NCBI GenBank assembly: GCA_013152625.1 | Contig: JAADFY010000194.1 | Coordinates: 1 to 5,398, forward strand | Direction: 5' to 3' | DNA length: 5,398 bases | Origin: Alphaproteobacteria bacterium | Lineage (GTDB): Bacteria > Pseudomonadota > Alphaproteobacteria > Rhizobiales > Devosiaceae | Shown: one piece after another, positions 1 through 5,398 of the stretch | Layout of the letters: every line of letters starts with the position of its first letter | Numbering within the stretch: position 1 is the stretch's first letter | Made by a program: the position numbers and the translations under genes | The notes under the pieces: model-generated | Seen by the model: only the letters and a program-made list of their open reading frames with translations | Databases searched by the model: none | Told to the model about the DNA's origin: nothing

Positions 1-377
1 GAGCGCTTGCCATTGTCTGCAATGGTACCGCCACCCTGGAGCTGGCCATTGCCGGGGTGCCAATGGTGGTGATTTATGTGGCCGACGCGATCATGGGGCG
101 GCGCTATGTCAAGGCGGGTCGGCCAGCCACGGCGCTGCCGAACATTCTGGCCAGGCGGGCACTGGTGCCGGAACTGATTGGCACCTCGCTGGAGGTGGAA
201 ACCATCGTTGGCGCTGCTGTCAAATTGCGCGATGATCCGGCGGCGCGGGCCGCCCAGCGGGACGGATTTGCCAAACTGACAACCTATCTGGAGCGCGGCG
301 AGCGCGGCGCACCGCTGATCAGCGCCGCTGTTCGGGTGCTCGAACTGGCCCGAAATTACCGCAAATCTCAAAACTAG
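1..377 (+). CDS. lpxB: Lipid-A-disaccharide synthase, C-terminal part (5' truncated by window edge)
   Basis: LpxB is a peripheral inner-membrane glycosyltransferase (family GT19). It joins UDP-2,3-diacylglucosamine to lipid X, releasing UDP and forming the lipid A disaccharide. The reading frame enters at position 3 and gives 124 residues up to the TAG at 375-377. That is about the last third of a protein usually near 380-390 residues. Visible family signatures are NGTATLELA (about window residues 7-15), corresponding to the SGTATLE nucleotide-sugar site; the following GVPMVVIY; and LPNILARRALVPEL (from about residue 46), corresponding to the conserved LPN(I/L)...R..VPE stretch. The tail is helical and charged, as usual. 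The ATG at 57 is an internal methionine (GVPM), not a start. The stop codon lies inside the CTAGAGC motif that opens the downstream palindromic element. In alphaproteobacteria lpxB usually ends a cluster of lpx/fab genes, which would lie left of this window (inference). Confidence 0.93.
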   Translation, partial: ALAIVCNGTATLELAIAGVPMVVIYVADAIMGRRYVKAGRPATALPNILARRALVPELIGTSLEVETIVGAAVKLRDDPAARAAQRDGFAKLTTYLERGERGAPLISAAVRVLELARNYRKSQN

Positions 378-519
378 AGCGTTTCCAGGAGTGAGATGGA
401 CCAAGTAAACGATCCGGTGGATCGTTTATCCATCGAACGGGATCCGGTTATCCGGTTCGGAAACGCGATAAATCAAAGACCTAGAGCCCTGTTTTGATTC
501 CATCAAAACAGGGCTCTAG
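374..519. repeat. Composite intergenic palindromic element (three-way junction plus hairpin)
   Basis: Nested inverted repeats fill almost all of the lpxB-gltA spacer. GCGTTTCC (379-386) pairs with GGAAACGC (459-466). Inside it, arm A pairs GATGGA (395-400) with TCCATC (429-434) and TAAACGATCC (406-415) with GGATCGTTTA (419-428) around a GGT loop. Arm B pairs CGAAC (434-438) with GTTCG (455-459) and GGAT (440-443) with ATCC (450-453). Single bases at 434 and 459 are shared between stems. Together these allow a three-way junction, followed by the separate hairpin at 481-519. The heptamer CTAGAGC occurs at 374-380 and 481-487, and inverted at 513-519, so it punctuates the element. The form resembles dispersed REP/RIME-like intergenic elements of Rhizobiales genomes, and I recall similar CTAGAGCGTTTCC...GGAAACGC sequences there. 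With one copy in the window, repetition cannot be shown. Confidence 0.6.
481..519. terminator. Long perfect hairpin, possible bidirectional terminator between lpxB and gltA
   Basis: Bases 481-498 and 502-519 are perfect reverse complements (18 bp including the closing T-A pair) around a 3-nt loop, TCC. The outer part is GC-rich (CTAGAGCCCTG) and the inner part AT-rich. The hairpin lies 33 nt past the gltA stop and 103 nt past the lpxB stop, a sensible place to end both convergent transcripts. Neither side has a canonical run of T immediately after the stem, so a standard intrinsic terminator is not proven. Its other possible roles are transcript 3'-end protection or simply being part of the mobile-type repeat described at 374-519. 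Confidence 0.45.
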
Positions 520-552
520 CGTTGCCGTTTCAGGGGGGCGGGACGGCCAGTA

Positions 553-1842
553 TCAGCGGGCGCTGATGTCCACAAACTGCCGCGCTTCAGCGCCCACATA
601 AAGCTGGCGGGGCCGGCCGATTTTCTGTGTGGGATCGTCAATCATTTCGCGCCATTGGGACACCCAGCCCACGGTTCTGGCCAGGGCGAAAATCGCGGTA
701 AACATCGAGGTCGGAAATCCGATGGCGTCAAGGATGATCCCGGAGTAAAAATCCACGTTGGGGTAGAGTTTTTTCTCAATAAAATACTCGTCCTGCAGCG
801 CAATGCGCTCAAGCTCCTGGGCCACCTGCAGGGTGGGGTTGTTGGTCACGCCAAGCTCCCCAAGCACTTCTTTGGCCGTTTCCTGCATGACCTTGGCCCG
901 GGGATCGAAGTTTTTATAAACTCGGTGCCCAAAACCCATGAGGCGGAACGGGTCGGAGCGGTCCTTGGCCCGGTTGATGTATTCGCCGATGCGGTCGGGG
1001 GTGCCGATTTCGCGCAGCATACGCAAAGAGGCCTCGTTGGCGCCCCCATGAGCGGGGCCCCACAAGGAGGCAACCCCGGCGGCAATACAGGCGAACGGAT
1101 TGGCGTGGGAGGATCCGGCCAGGCGCACGGTTGAAGTGGAGGCGTTTTGCTCGTGGTCGGCATGCAGTACGAAAATCCGGTCCATGGCCCGGGCTACGGT
1201 GGGTGAGACCTCAAATTTCTCGGCGGGGACTGCAAAACACATGCGCAGGAAATTGGAGGAAAAATCAAGGTCGTTGCGCGGGTAAACGAAGGGCTGGCCG
1301 ATGGAATATTTGTAGGCCCAGGCAACGGTGGTGGGGATTTTTGCAATCAGGCGGTGGGAGGCGATCTGGCGCTGTCTGGGATCTGTGATATCGGTGCTGT
1401 CGTGATAAAAGGCCGACATGGCGCCCACGGCGCCGCAGGTGATGGCCATGGGGTGGGCGTCCCGGCGGAACCCGGAGTAAAATTTCACGATCTGTTCGTG
1501 CAGCATGGTGTGGCGGGTGATGGTTTTCTCAAAATCGGCAAACTGGGGCCTGGTGGGCAACTCGCCATTAAGCAGCAAGTAGGCGACCTCTAAAAAATTG
1601 CTTTTTTCCGCCAGTTGCTCGATGGGGTACCCGCGATAGAGCAGCACGCCTTTTTCACCGTCAATATAGGTGATGGCGGAACTGGTGGAACCGGTCGAGG
1701 TATAGCCGGGATCGTAGGTGAACATGCCGGTCTGGGCGTATAGGGACCTTATATCGATAACGTCGGGGCCAACGGAACCGGAAATGATCGGAAATTCGAA
1801 AGACTTGTCGCCGATGGTCAGTTTTGCCATTTTTTCAGTCAT
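553..1842 (-). CDS. gltA: Citrate synthase, type II (hexameric class)
   Basis: Condenses acetyl-CoA with oxaloacetate to citrate, the entry step of the TCA cycle, in the cytoplasm. The 429-residue product matches the usual length of the Gram-negative type II enzyme (E. coli 427). Catalytic and binding segments are intact: LHADHEQNASTSTVR from residue 226 (H227, H230), GPAHGGANEA with H265, GFGHRVYKNFDPRA with H306, NVDFYSG with catalytic D364, and the C-terminal RPRQLYVG. These correspond to the His-His-Asp triad H264/H305/D362 of E. coli. The frame can be read from a GTG at 1857, but ATG at 1842 is preferred: GGAG sits 6 nt upstream and translation begins MTEKMAKLTIGD, like other alphaproteobacterial GltA. 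In my remembered alignment, E. coli Cys206 near the NADH site is alanine here (A207), so NADH control may differ in detail. It lies downstream of gltX on the same strand, but the 261-bp gap suggests a separate promoter. Confidence 0.98.
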   Translation of the reverse strand: MTEKMAKLTIGDKSFEFPIISGSVGPDVIDIRSLYAQTGMFTYDPGYTSTGSTSSAITYIDGEKGVLLYRGYPIEQLAEKSNFLEVAYLLLNGELPTRPQFADFEKTITRHTMLHEQIVKFYSGFRRDAHPMAITCGAVGAMSAFYHDSTDITDPRQRQIASHRLIAKIPTTVAWAYKYSIGQPFVYPRNDLDFSSNFLRMCFAVPAEKFEVSPTVARAMDRIFVLHADHEQNASTSTVRLAGSSHANPFACIAAGVASLWGPAHGGANEASLRMLREIGTPDRIGEYINRAKDRSDPFRLMGFGHRVYKNFDPRAKVMQETAKEVLGELGVTNNPTLQVAQELERIALQDEYFIEKKLYPNVDFYSGIILDAIGFPTSMFTAIFALARTVGWVSQWREMIDDPTQKIGRPRQLYVGAEARQFVDISAR

Positions 1843-1848
1843 GTAATG

Positions 1849-1852
1849 CTCC
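1849..1852 (-). promoter_or_regulatory. Ribosome binding site of gltA (decides the start)
   Basis: On the minus strand the sequence is GGCGGAGCATTAC followed by ATG. GGAG is 6 nt from the ATG at 1842. The alternative GTG at 1857 has only a weak GGAT upstream and would place this GGAG inside the coding region, so the ATG start is favoured. Confidence 0.75.
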
Positions 1853-1900
1853 GCCACTAAGTTTTATCCACGCGCCGAACGCCGCTCATATCGAGCGCGC

Positions 1901-1906
1901 ACTATA
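1901..1906 (-). promoter_or_regulatory. Possible -10 box of a gltA promoter
   Basis: The minus strand reads TATAGT at 1906 to 1901, close to the sigma-70 consensus TATAAT, about 60 nt upstream of the gltA ATG. No convincing TTGAC-type -35 box is found 16-18 nt further upstream (that position reads near CCATCG). An inverted repeat, CGCTC-N5-GAGCG, lies just downstream at the expected transcription start. This is a weak call based on one hexamer. Confidence 0.22.
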
Positions 1907-2103
1907 TGGAGCGATCCACGCTACGATGGTTACGCTCTGAATTGCTTTCGTTCACGGCTATTCGGGGCTACGCCCCGGCCTCCGCAGAGGCCGCGCGTGA
2001 GCGCCGGGCCACCGGAGGTGACCTAGCCAGATTCTGTGAAAATTGTGTGCCTCAAATAGCCGATTTCACCACGCTCGGCAACTCCATAGCCCGTAATGAC
2101 CCC

Positions 2104-3522
2104 TCAGGCGGGATCGGTGTCGGCGACCTCTTGCAGTCGGGCAAGGGAATCGGTGCGACCTAAAAGGACCATGACGTCAAATATGCCCGGTGATACGGCC
2201 CGCCCGGTCAGTGCCGCCCGCAGGGGTTGGGCAAGTTTGCCCAGTTTCAGGTTCTCGGCCTCTGCCAGATCGCGAATACACTGTTCAATGCTGGCGGCGT
2301 TCCAGTCGCTTAGTGCGGTTAGTGGCACAACGGTCCGGCCAACCAGTGATCTCGTGCTCTCATCAAGGATTGCTTTGGCTTTTTCGTCCAGATCGAGCGG
2401 GCGAGGGGCGATTAAAAAACCGGCAAGATCAATCAGTTCGAGAACGGTTTTCGCGCGGGGCTGCAACACGGGCACCGCCATTACCAATCTGTCACGGATT
2501 TTTGTCAGGCCGGTGGCTTCGGTCTTGCGCCCGACCATTGCGGCGGTATCGATCATCGCATCGGCCAGTTCGTCGGGACTGGAGGCGCGAATATAGTGGG
2601 CATTGATGCTGGCAAGCTTGGCAAAATCAAACCGGGCCGCGGACCGGTTGATGCCCTCGAGCGAAAACCAGTCGATAAATTGCCCGTCAGAAAAAATCTC
2701 GTCGTCCCCATGGGCCCATCCCAGCCGGGCGAGATAGTTTCGCAGCGCGGCGGGCAGGTAGCCCATTTCCCGATAGGCCTCAACACCCAACGCCCCGTGG
2801 CGCTTGGATAATTTGGCGCCGTCAGCGCCCAGGATCAGGGGCACATGAGCAATCTGGGGCATGTGCCAGCCCAATGCGTCGTAAATGACGCGCTGGCGGG
2901 CGGCGTTGGTAAAATGATCGTCGCCGCGAATGATATGGGAGATCGCCATGTCATGATCATCGACGACAACGGCCAGCATATAGGTGGGCGAACCGTCGGA
3001 GCGAAGAATGACAAAATCGTCGAGAGCGTCGGCGGCGAAACTGACCTGACCGCGCACATGGTCGGAAATTGTGATTTCGCCGGTAACGGGTGCCTTGATG
3101 CGGATCACCGGCTCAACCCCGGGGGGAGCGTCTGCGGGGTCCCGATCGCGCCAGGCGCCGTCATAGCGGGGCGGGCGGCCTTCGGCCCGGGCTATGGCGG
3201 TGAGCTCCTCGCGGCTGGTGTAGCACGCATAAGCGAGGCCTTTTTCCAAAAGTTCGCGGGCGATCTCGGCATGGCGTCCGGCGCGGGAAAACTGGGAGAC
3301 CGGTTCACCGTCCCAATCCAGTCCGAGCCATTTGAGGCCCCCGGTAATGGCATCCACCGCCGGTTCGCTGGAGCGCTGCCGGTCGGTATCTTCAATGCGG
3401 AGCAGCATTTTCCCGCCGTGGTGGCGGGCAAAAGCCCAATTGAACAACGCCGTGCGTGCGCCACCAATGTGTAAAAAGCCGCTGGGGGAGGGCGCAAAAC
3501 GGGTAACAACAGGTGTGGACAT
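2104..3522 (-). CDS. gltX: Glutamyl-tRNA synthetase (class I)
   Basis: Attaches glutamate to tRNA(Glu) using ATP. In bacteria lacking GlnRS such an enzyme may also charge tRNA(Gln), which GatCAB then amidates. The product is 472 residues, normal for the family. The Rossmann catalytic domain opens with TRFAPSPSGFLHIGGARTALFNW (HIGH-type motif as HIGG, residues 18-21). It continues with LLRIEDTD (40-47) and the RGDDHFTNAARQ substrate-binding segment (199-210), and has the KMSKS-type loop as KLSKR (237-241). The rest, from about residue 320, is the helical anticodon-binding part. The start at 3522 is chosen because MSTPVVTRFAPSP matches the usual N-terminus; the frame stays open upstream but encodes nothing family-like, and the Shine-Dalgarno signal is weak. 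The zinc-knuckle cysteines of E. coli GluRS are mostly missing: C100 remains, but threonine (T102) and YDGAWRD replace the other ligands, so zinc is probably not bound. Many alphaproteobacteria carry two GluRS paralogues, and the sequence alone does not show which this is. It is divergent from comEC. Confidence 0.98.
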   Translation of the reverse strand: MSTPVVTRFAPSPSGFLHIGGARTALFNWAFARHHGGKMLLRIEDTDRQRSSEPAVDAITGGLKWLGLDWDGEPVSQFSRAGRHAEIARELLEKGLAYACYTSREELTAIARAEGRPPRYDGAWRDRDPADAPPGVEPVIRIKAPVTGEITISDHVRGQVSFAADALDDFVILRSDGSPTYMLAVVVDDHDMAISHIIRGDDHFTNAARQRVIYDALGWHMPQIAHVPLILGADGAKLSKRHGALGVEAYREMGYLPAALRNYLARLGWAHGDDEIFSDGQFIDWFSLEGINRSAARFDFAKLASINAHYIRASSPDELADAMIDTAAMVGRKTEATGLTKIRDRLVMAVPVLQPRAKTVLELIDLAGFLIAPRPLDLDEKAKAILDESTRSLVGRTVVPLTALSDWNAASIEQCIRDLAEAENLKLGKLAQPLRAALTGRAVSPGIFDVMVLLGRTDSLARLQEVADTDPA

Positions 3523-3614
3523 GGGGTTGAGGTTTCCAAGGCTGGCCAACGGGCGGCCCGTGTGTACCATAGGATAGAGACAGCGCAAGTATTGGGGGCA
3601 AAGGGGCGGGCAAA
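3523..3614. promoter_or_regulatory. Divergent gltX / comEC intergenic region
   Basis: This 92-bp gap must hold the 5' signals of both divergent genes unless comEC starts elsewhere. On the minus strand a weak promoter-like pair, TTGCGC (3588-3583) and TACACA (3566-3561), is separated by 16 bp. It would put the gltX transcription start about 30 nt before its ATG. On the plus strand, purine-rich AAAGGGGCGGG (3600-3610) precedes the proposed TTG start of comEC and can serve as a Shine-Dalgarno. No clear operator, such as a LexA-type site, was seen. Confidence 0.3.
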
Positions 3615-5398
3615 TTGTCAGCGACTTCAAATGCAACCGATCCGGGGGCCCGGTCTGCCAGGTTCCGGCGGTCGGGGGCACCACCGGGCAAACCGCGCCA
3701 GTGGGGCCGCTGGTTCGGTTCCGCGCTGGCAACGGCTGTTGAACAACGAAGGCTGATTGTTCTGGTCGGTTTTGCCATGGCCGGCGGTGTCGTTGTCTAT
3801 CGAATGGTGCCCGGCGAGCCCGACCTGACAATTACCGCGTTAATGGTCGTATTCCTGACCGCGTGTGTCTGGCTGGCCCGAAACCAGCCAGTGGCGGGGC
3901 CTGTTTTTACGCTGGTTCTGGCATTTCTGGCCGGGTTCGGGTTGCCGGTTCTGCATGCAAAGCTGAGCGGCACGGAGATGATCAGCTTTCCCGGCGTTGC
4001 TGAAATATCGGGTACCGTGACCGGCCTGCGCGACACCCGGGGTGATCGGCAGGTTCTGTTTTTAACCCTTAAGGCCGGGCAGGCGGCGCGATGGCTTGAA
4101 GATGTACGGGTGGTCCGGTTGTCGGTGCGCGACTTTCCACCAGTGGCCATTGGCAGCGAACTAACCGTGCGCGCCCGGCTGTTCGAGGTGCCCGGTCCGG
4201 TGGCACCGGGCGGGTATGACCCACAGTTTTTTGACTATTTTGCCGGGATTGGCGCCTATGCCAGCGCATTGGACCCGCCGGTGGTCAACGGGCCGTCGCC
4301 GGGAATATTCCAGGTTCTGGAGGCGGTGCGCGGGAGCTTGAAGGAAAAAATCGACCGTCAGTTGCCCGGTAATACCGGTGCGGTAGCCCGGGCGCTGATT
4401 ATCGGTGATACCACGGGGATCAGTGAGGCGGATCGGGGGAAAATGGCCGTTGCCGGCCTCGCTCATGTGCTCGCGATTTCCGGATTGCATCTTTCGATTG
4501 TGGCCGGTTTTGTGTTTGCCATCGTCCGGTTCGGGCTCGCTGCAACCCCGTTTGGCGACCGTATGCCAGTTAAATCCGTGGCCGCTGTTGCCGCACTGGC
4601 CACGGCGGTGGCGTATTTATCTATTTCGGGGGCGTCCATCGCCACCATTCGTTCCACCATCATGCTTTCGATGATTCTGGGGGCGGTCATATTTGGCCGG
4701 CAGGCCTTTACCCTGCGCAATGTGGCGTTTGCCGGCATCGCGATCATGCTGCTGGCGCCTACAGAAGTGCTCAAGCCGGGGTTTCAGTTGTCGTTTGCCG
4801 CTGTCATTGCGCTGGTAGGGTGCTACGAATCCCTTTCGGAACGCCGGTTTGACCACCCAAGGGGCGGTTGGGCCAGGGTGTGGCGATATGGGGCCGGCCT
4901 GGCCCTGACCAGCGTTATCGCCGGCATCGCCACGGCGCCGTTTGCTGCTTACTTTTTTCAGCAGTTTGCGCCCCTGGGGCTGGTGGCCAACCTGCTGGCG
5001 GTGCCTGTTGTGGGGTTTCTGGTTCTGCCGGCGGGCCTGCTGGCCGTCATGGCGGCGCCGCTGTCGCTTGAAGCCCCGTTTCTTGCCGTCATGGGGTTTG
5101 GCATCGATTTGATTCTGGCGGTGGCGGAGTGGATATCGTCGCTGACCGGCAATCTGGCCCGGGTGCCCGAGATGTCTGCCATCTGGCTCGGGGGGGTTGT
5201 TGTGGGGCTGGCCTGGTTTGCGTTCCTGCGGCACCCTGTGCGGTTTGCCGGACCGTTGGCAAGCCTTTTGGGGTTTGTCGCATTTGCGGCATTGCCGGCC
5301 CCTGATGTGCTCATTTCGGACAGCACGAAGGCGGTGGCGGTGCGAACCGACGACGGGTTGCGGCTTGTGCGTTCGAACCGGACGAGTTTTGCGGTTCG
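3615..5398 (+). CDS. comEC: ComEC/Rec2 family DNA-uptake membrane protein (3' truncated by window edge)
   Basis: ComEC forms the inner-membrane channel that carries single-stranded DNA into the cytoplasm during natural transformation. About 594 residues are present, and the frame is open to the window end. In order: a basic soluble N-terminus; three hydrophobic helices (about 45-115); an OB-fold-like DUF4131 region (about 126-230) with ISGTV and GGYDPQFFDYFAGIGAYA; then the Competence domain with GDTTGIS (264-270), GLAHVLAISGLHLSIVAG (281-298), SGASIATIRSTIM (338-350) and FQLSFAAV (390-397). About nine further hydrophobic helices follow. From about 563, PDVLISDSTKAVAVRTDDG begins a soluble C-terminal part. 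In alphaproteobacteria this often lacks the metal-binding HxHxDH of the metallo-beta-lactamase domain, and none is seen up to the edge. The frame opens at 3573 after a TAG. TTG 3615 is the best start (MSATSNATDP...), with GGGG-rich sequence just upstream; the first in-frame ATG (3777) falls inside the first helix. A family length near 700-800 residues suggests a quarter or less is missing. Confidence 0.95.
   Translation, partial: MSATSNATDPGARSARFRRSGAPPGKPRQWGRWFGSALATAVEQRRLIVLVGFAMAGGVVVYRMVPGEPDLTITALMVVFLTACVWLARNQPVAGPVFTLVLAFLAGFGLPVLHAKLSGTEMISFPGVAEISGTVTGLRDTRGDRQVLFLTLKAGQAARWLEDVRVVRLSVRDFPPVAIGSELTVRARLFEVPGPVAPGGYDPQFFDYFAGIGAYASALDPPVVNGPSPGIFQVLEAVRGSLKEKIDRQLPGNTGAVARALIIGDTTGISEADRGKMAVAGLAHVLAISGLHLSIVAGFVFAIVRFGLAATPFGDRMPVKSVAAVAALATAVAYLSISGASIATIRSTIMLSMILGAVIFGRQAFTLRNVAFAGIAIMLLAPTEVLKPGFQLSFAAVIALVGCYESLSERRFDHPRGGWARVWRYGAGLALTSVIAGIATAPFAAYFFQQFAPLGLVANLLAVPVVGFLVLPAGLLAVMAAPLSLEAPFLAVMGFGIDLILAVAEWISSLTGNLARVPEMSAIWLGGVVVGLAWFAFLRHPVRFAGPLASLLGFVAFAALPAPDVLISDSTKAVAVRTDDGLRLVRSNRTSFAV

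Larger units (their letters stand above)
1843..2103. other. Structured gltX-gltA spacer: gltA leader/promoter region
   Basis: These 261 bp hold no convincing gene. Three adjacent hairpins are visible: CGGGGC-TAC-GCCCCG (1963-1977), CGGCCTC-CGCA-GAGGCCG (1976-1993, sharing two bases with the first) and GGCCACC-GGA-GGTGACC with one mismatch (2007-2023). None is followed by a T-run, so an intrinsic gltX terminator is not supported. Nearer gltA there is an inverted repeat, CGCTC-N5-GAGCG (1883-1897). A small + frame, 1906-2163, crosses the region and runs into the gltX 3' end. It has no recognisable product or ribosome binding site and is treated as chance. The hairpins could be an mRNA leader, a transcript 3' end or a repeat remnant. 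Confidence 0.4.

Noticed and set aside
57..377. A separate 106-residue gene starting at the ATG at 57
   Set aside because: The ATG is an internal methionine of LpxB (GVPMVV). The same frame continues upstream to the window edge with the conserved NGTATLELA.
655..1134. 159-residue open frame on the + strand antisense to gltA
   Set aside because: It is a glycine/valine/histidine-rich shadow of the highly conserved citrate synthase core. No start signal or domain was recognised.
1906..2163. 85-residue + frame across the gltX-gltA spacer
   Set aside because: It has no recognisable domain or good ribosome binding site, is interrupted by the hairpin cluster, and overlaps the gltX 3' end antisense. 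It is more likely chance in GC-rich spacer DNA.
2845..3474. 209-residue open frame on the + strand antisense to gltX
   Set aside because: It lies wholly within the conserved gltX coding region on the opposite strand and has no family motif or clear ribosome binding site. Long antisense frames are expected in GC-rich genes.
3523..3831. N-terminal extension of gltX by 103 codons
   Set aside because: The frame is open, but the extension overlaps the comEC N-terminus on the other strand, does not resemble GluRS, and the family begins at MSTPVVTRFAPSP.
4617..5234. 205-residue open frame on the - strand antisense to comEC
   Set aside because: The product is low-complexity, rich in Arg, Gln, Pro and His, as expected from reading GC-rich hydrophobic codons backwards. 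The + strand frame carries the ComEC motifs without interruption.
1..5398. Search for CRISPR arrays, tRNA/rRNA genes, phage or IS genes, toxin-antitoxin or defence systems
   Set aside because: No regularly spaced repeats, tRNA cloverleaf sequences, transposase motifs or small paired genes were seen. The four long genes and short spacers account for the window.

Overview
The window carries four protein-coding genes that look like ordinary chromosomal housekeeping DNA of an alphaproteobacterium, most likely of the order Hyphomicrobiales (Rhizobiales). This rests on the proteins (a type II citrate synthase, an alphaproteobacterial-style glutamyl-tRNA synthetase, LpxB and ComEC), the GC-rich codon use, and the gene order lpxB / gltA / gltX / comEC. 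I recall that order from Rhizobiales genomes but could not check it here. The genus cannot be named from this sequence.

Layout. Positions 1-377 hold the C-terminal third of lpxB (lipid A disaccharide synthase) on the + strand. Positions 374-519 hold a composite palindromic element that could fold as a three-way junction followed by a long hairpin; it begins inside the last codons of lpxB. Positions 553-1842 hold gltA (citrate synthase) on the - strand, convergent with lpxB. Positions 1843-2103 are a structured spacer that should include the gltA leader and promoter. Positions 2104-3522 hold gltX (glutamyl-tRNA synthetase) on the - strand. Positions 3523-3614 are a short divergent intergenic region. 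From 3615 to the window end is comEC/rec2 on the + strand, most likely starting at TTG and running off the right edge.

The four genes do not form one pathway. LpxB works in outer-membrane lipid A synthesis, GltA opens the TCA cycle, GltX charges tRNA with glutamate, and ComEC is a polytopic membrane channel for DNA uptake. gltX and gltA share a strand, but the 261-bp gap between them suggests gltA has its own promoter.

I see no phage, insertion sequence, CRISPR array, tRNA or rRNA, toxin-antitoxin pair or defence system, and nothing that looks like an undescribed multi-gene system. The most notable non-coding signal is the palindromic element between lpxB and gltA. Several long antisense open frames over gltX and comEC are best explained as high-GC shadows.
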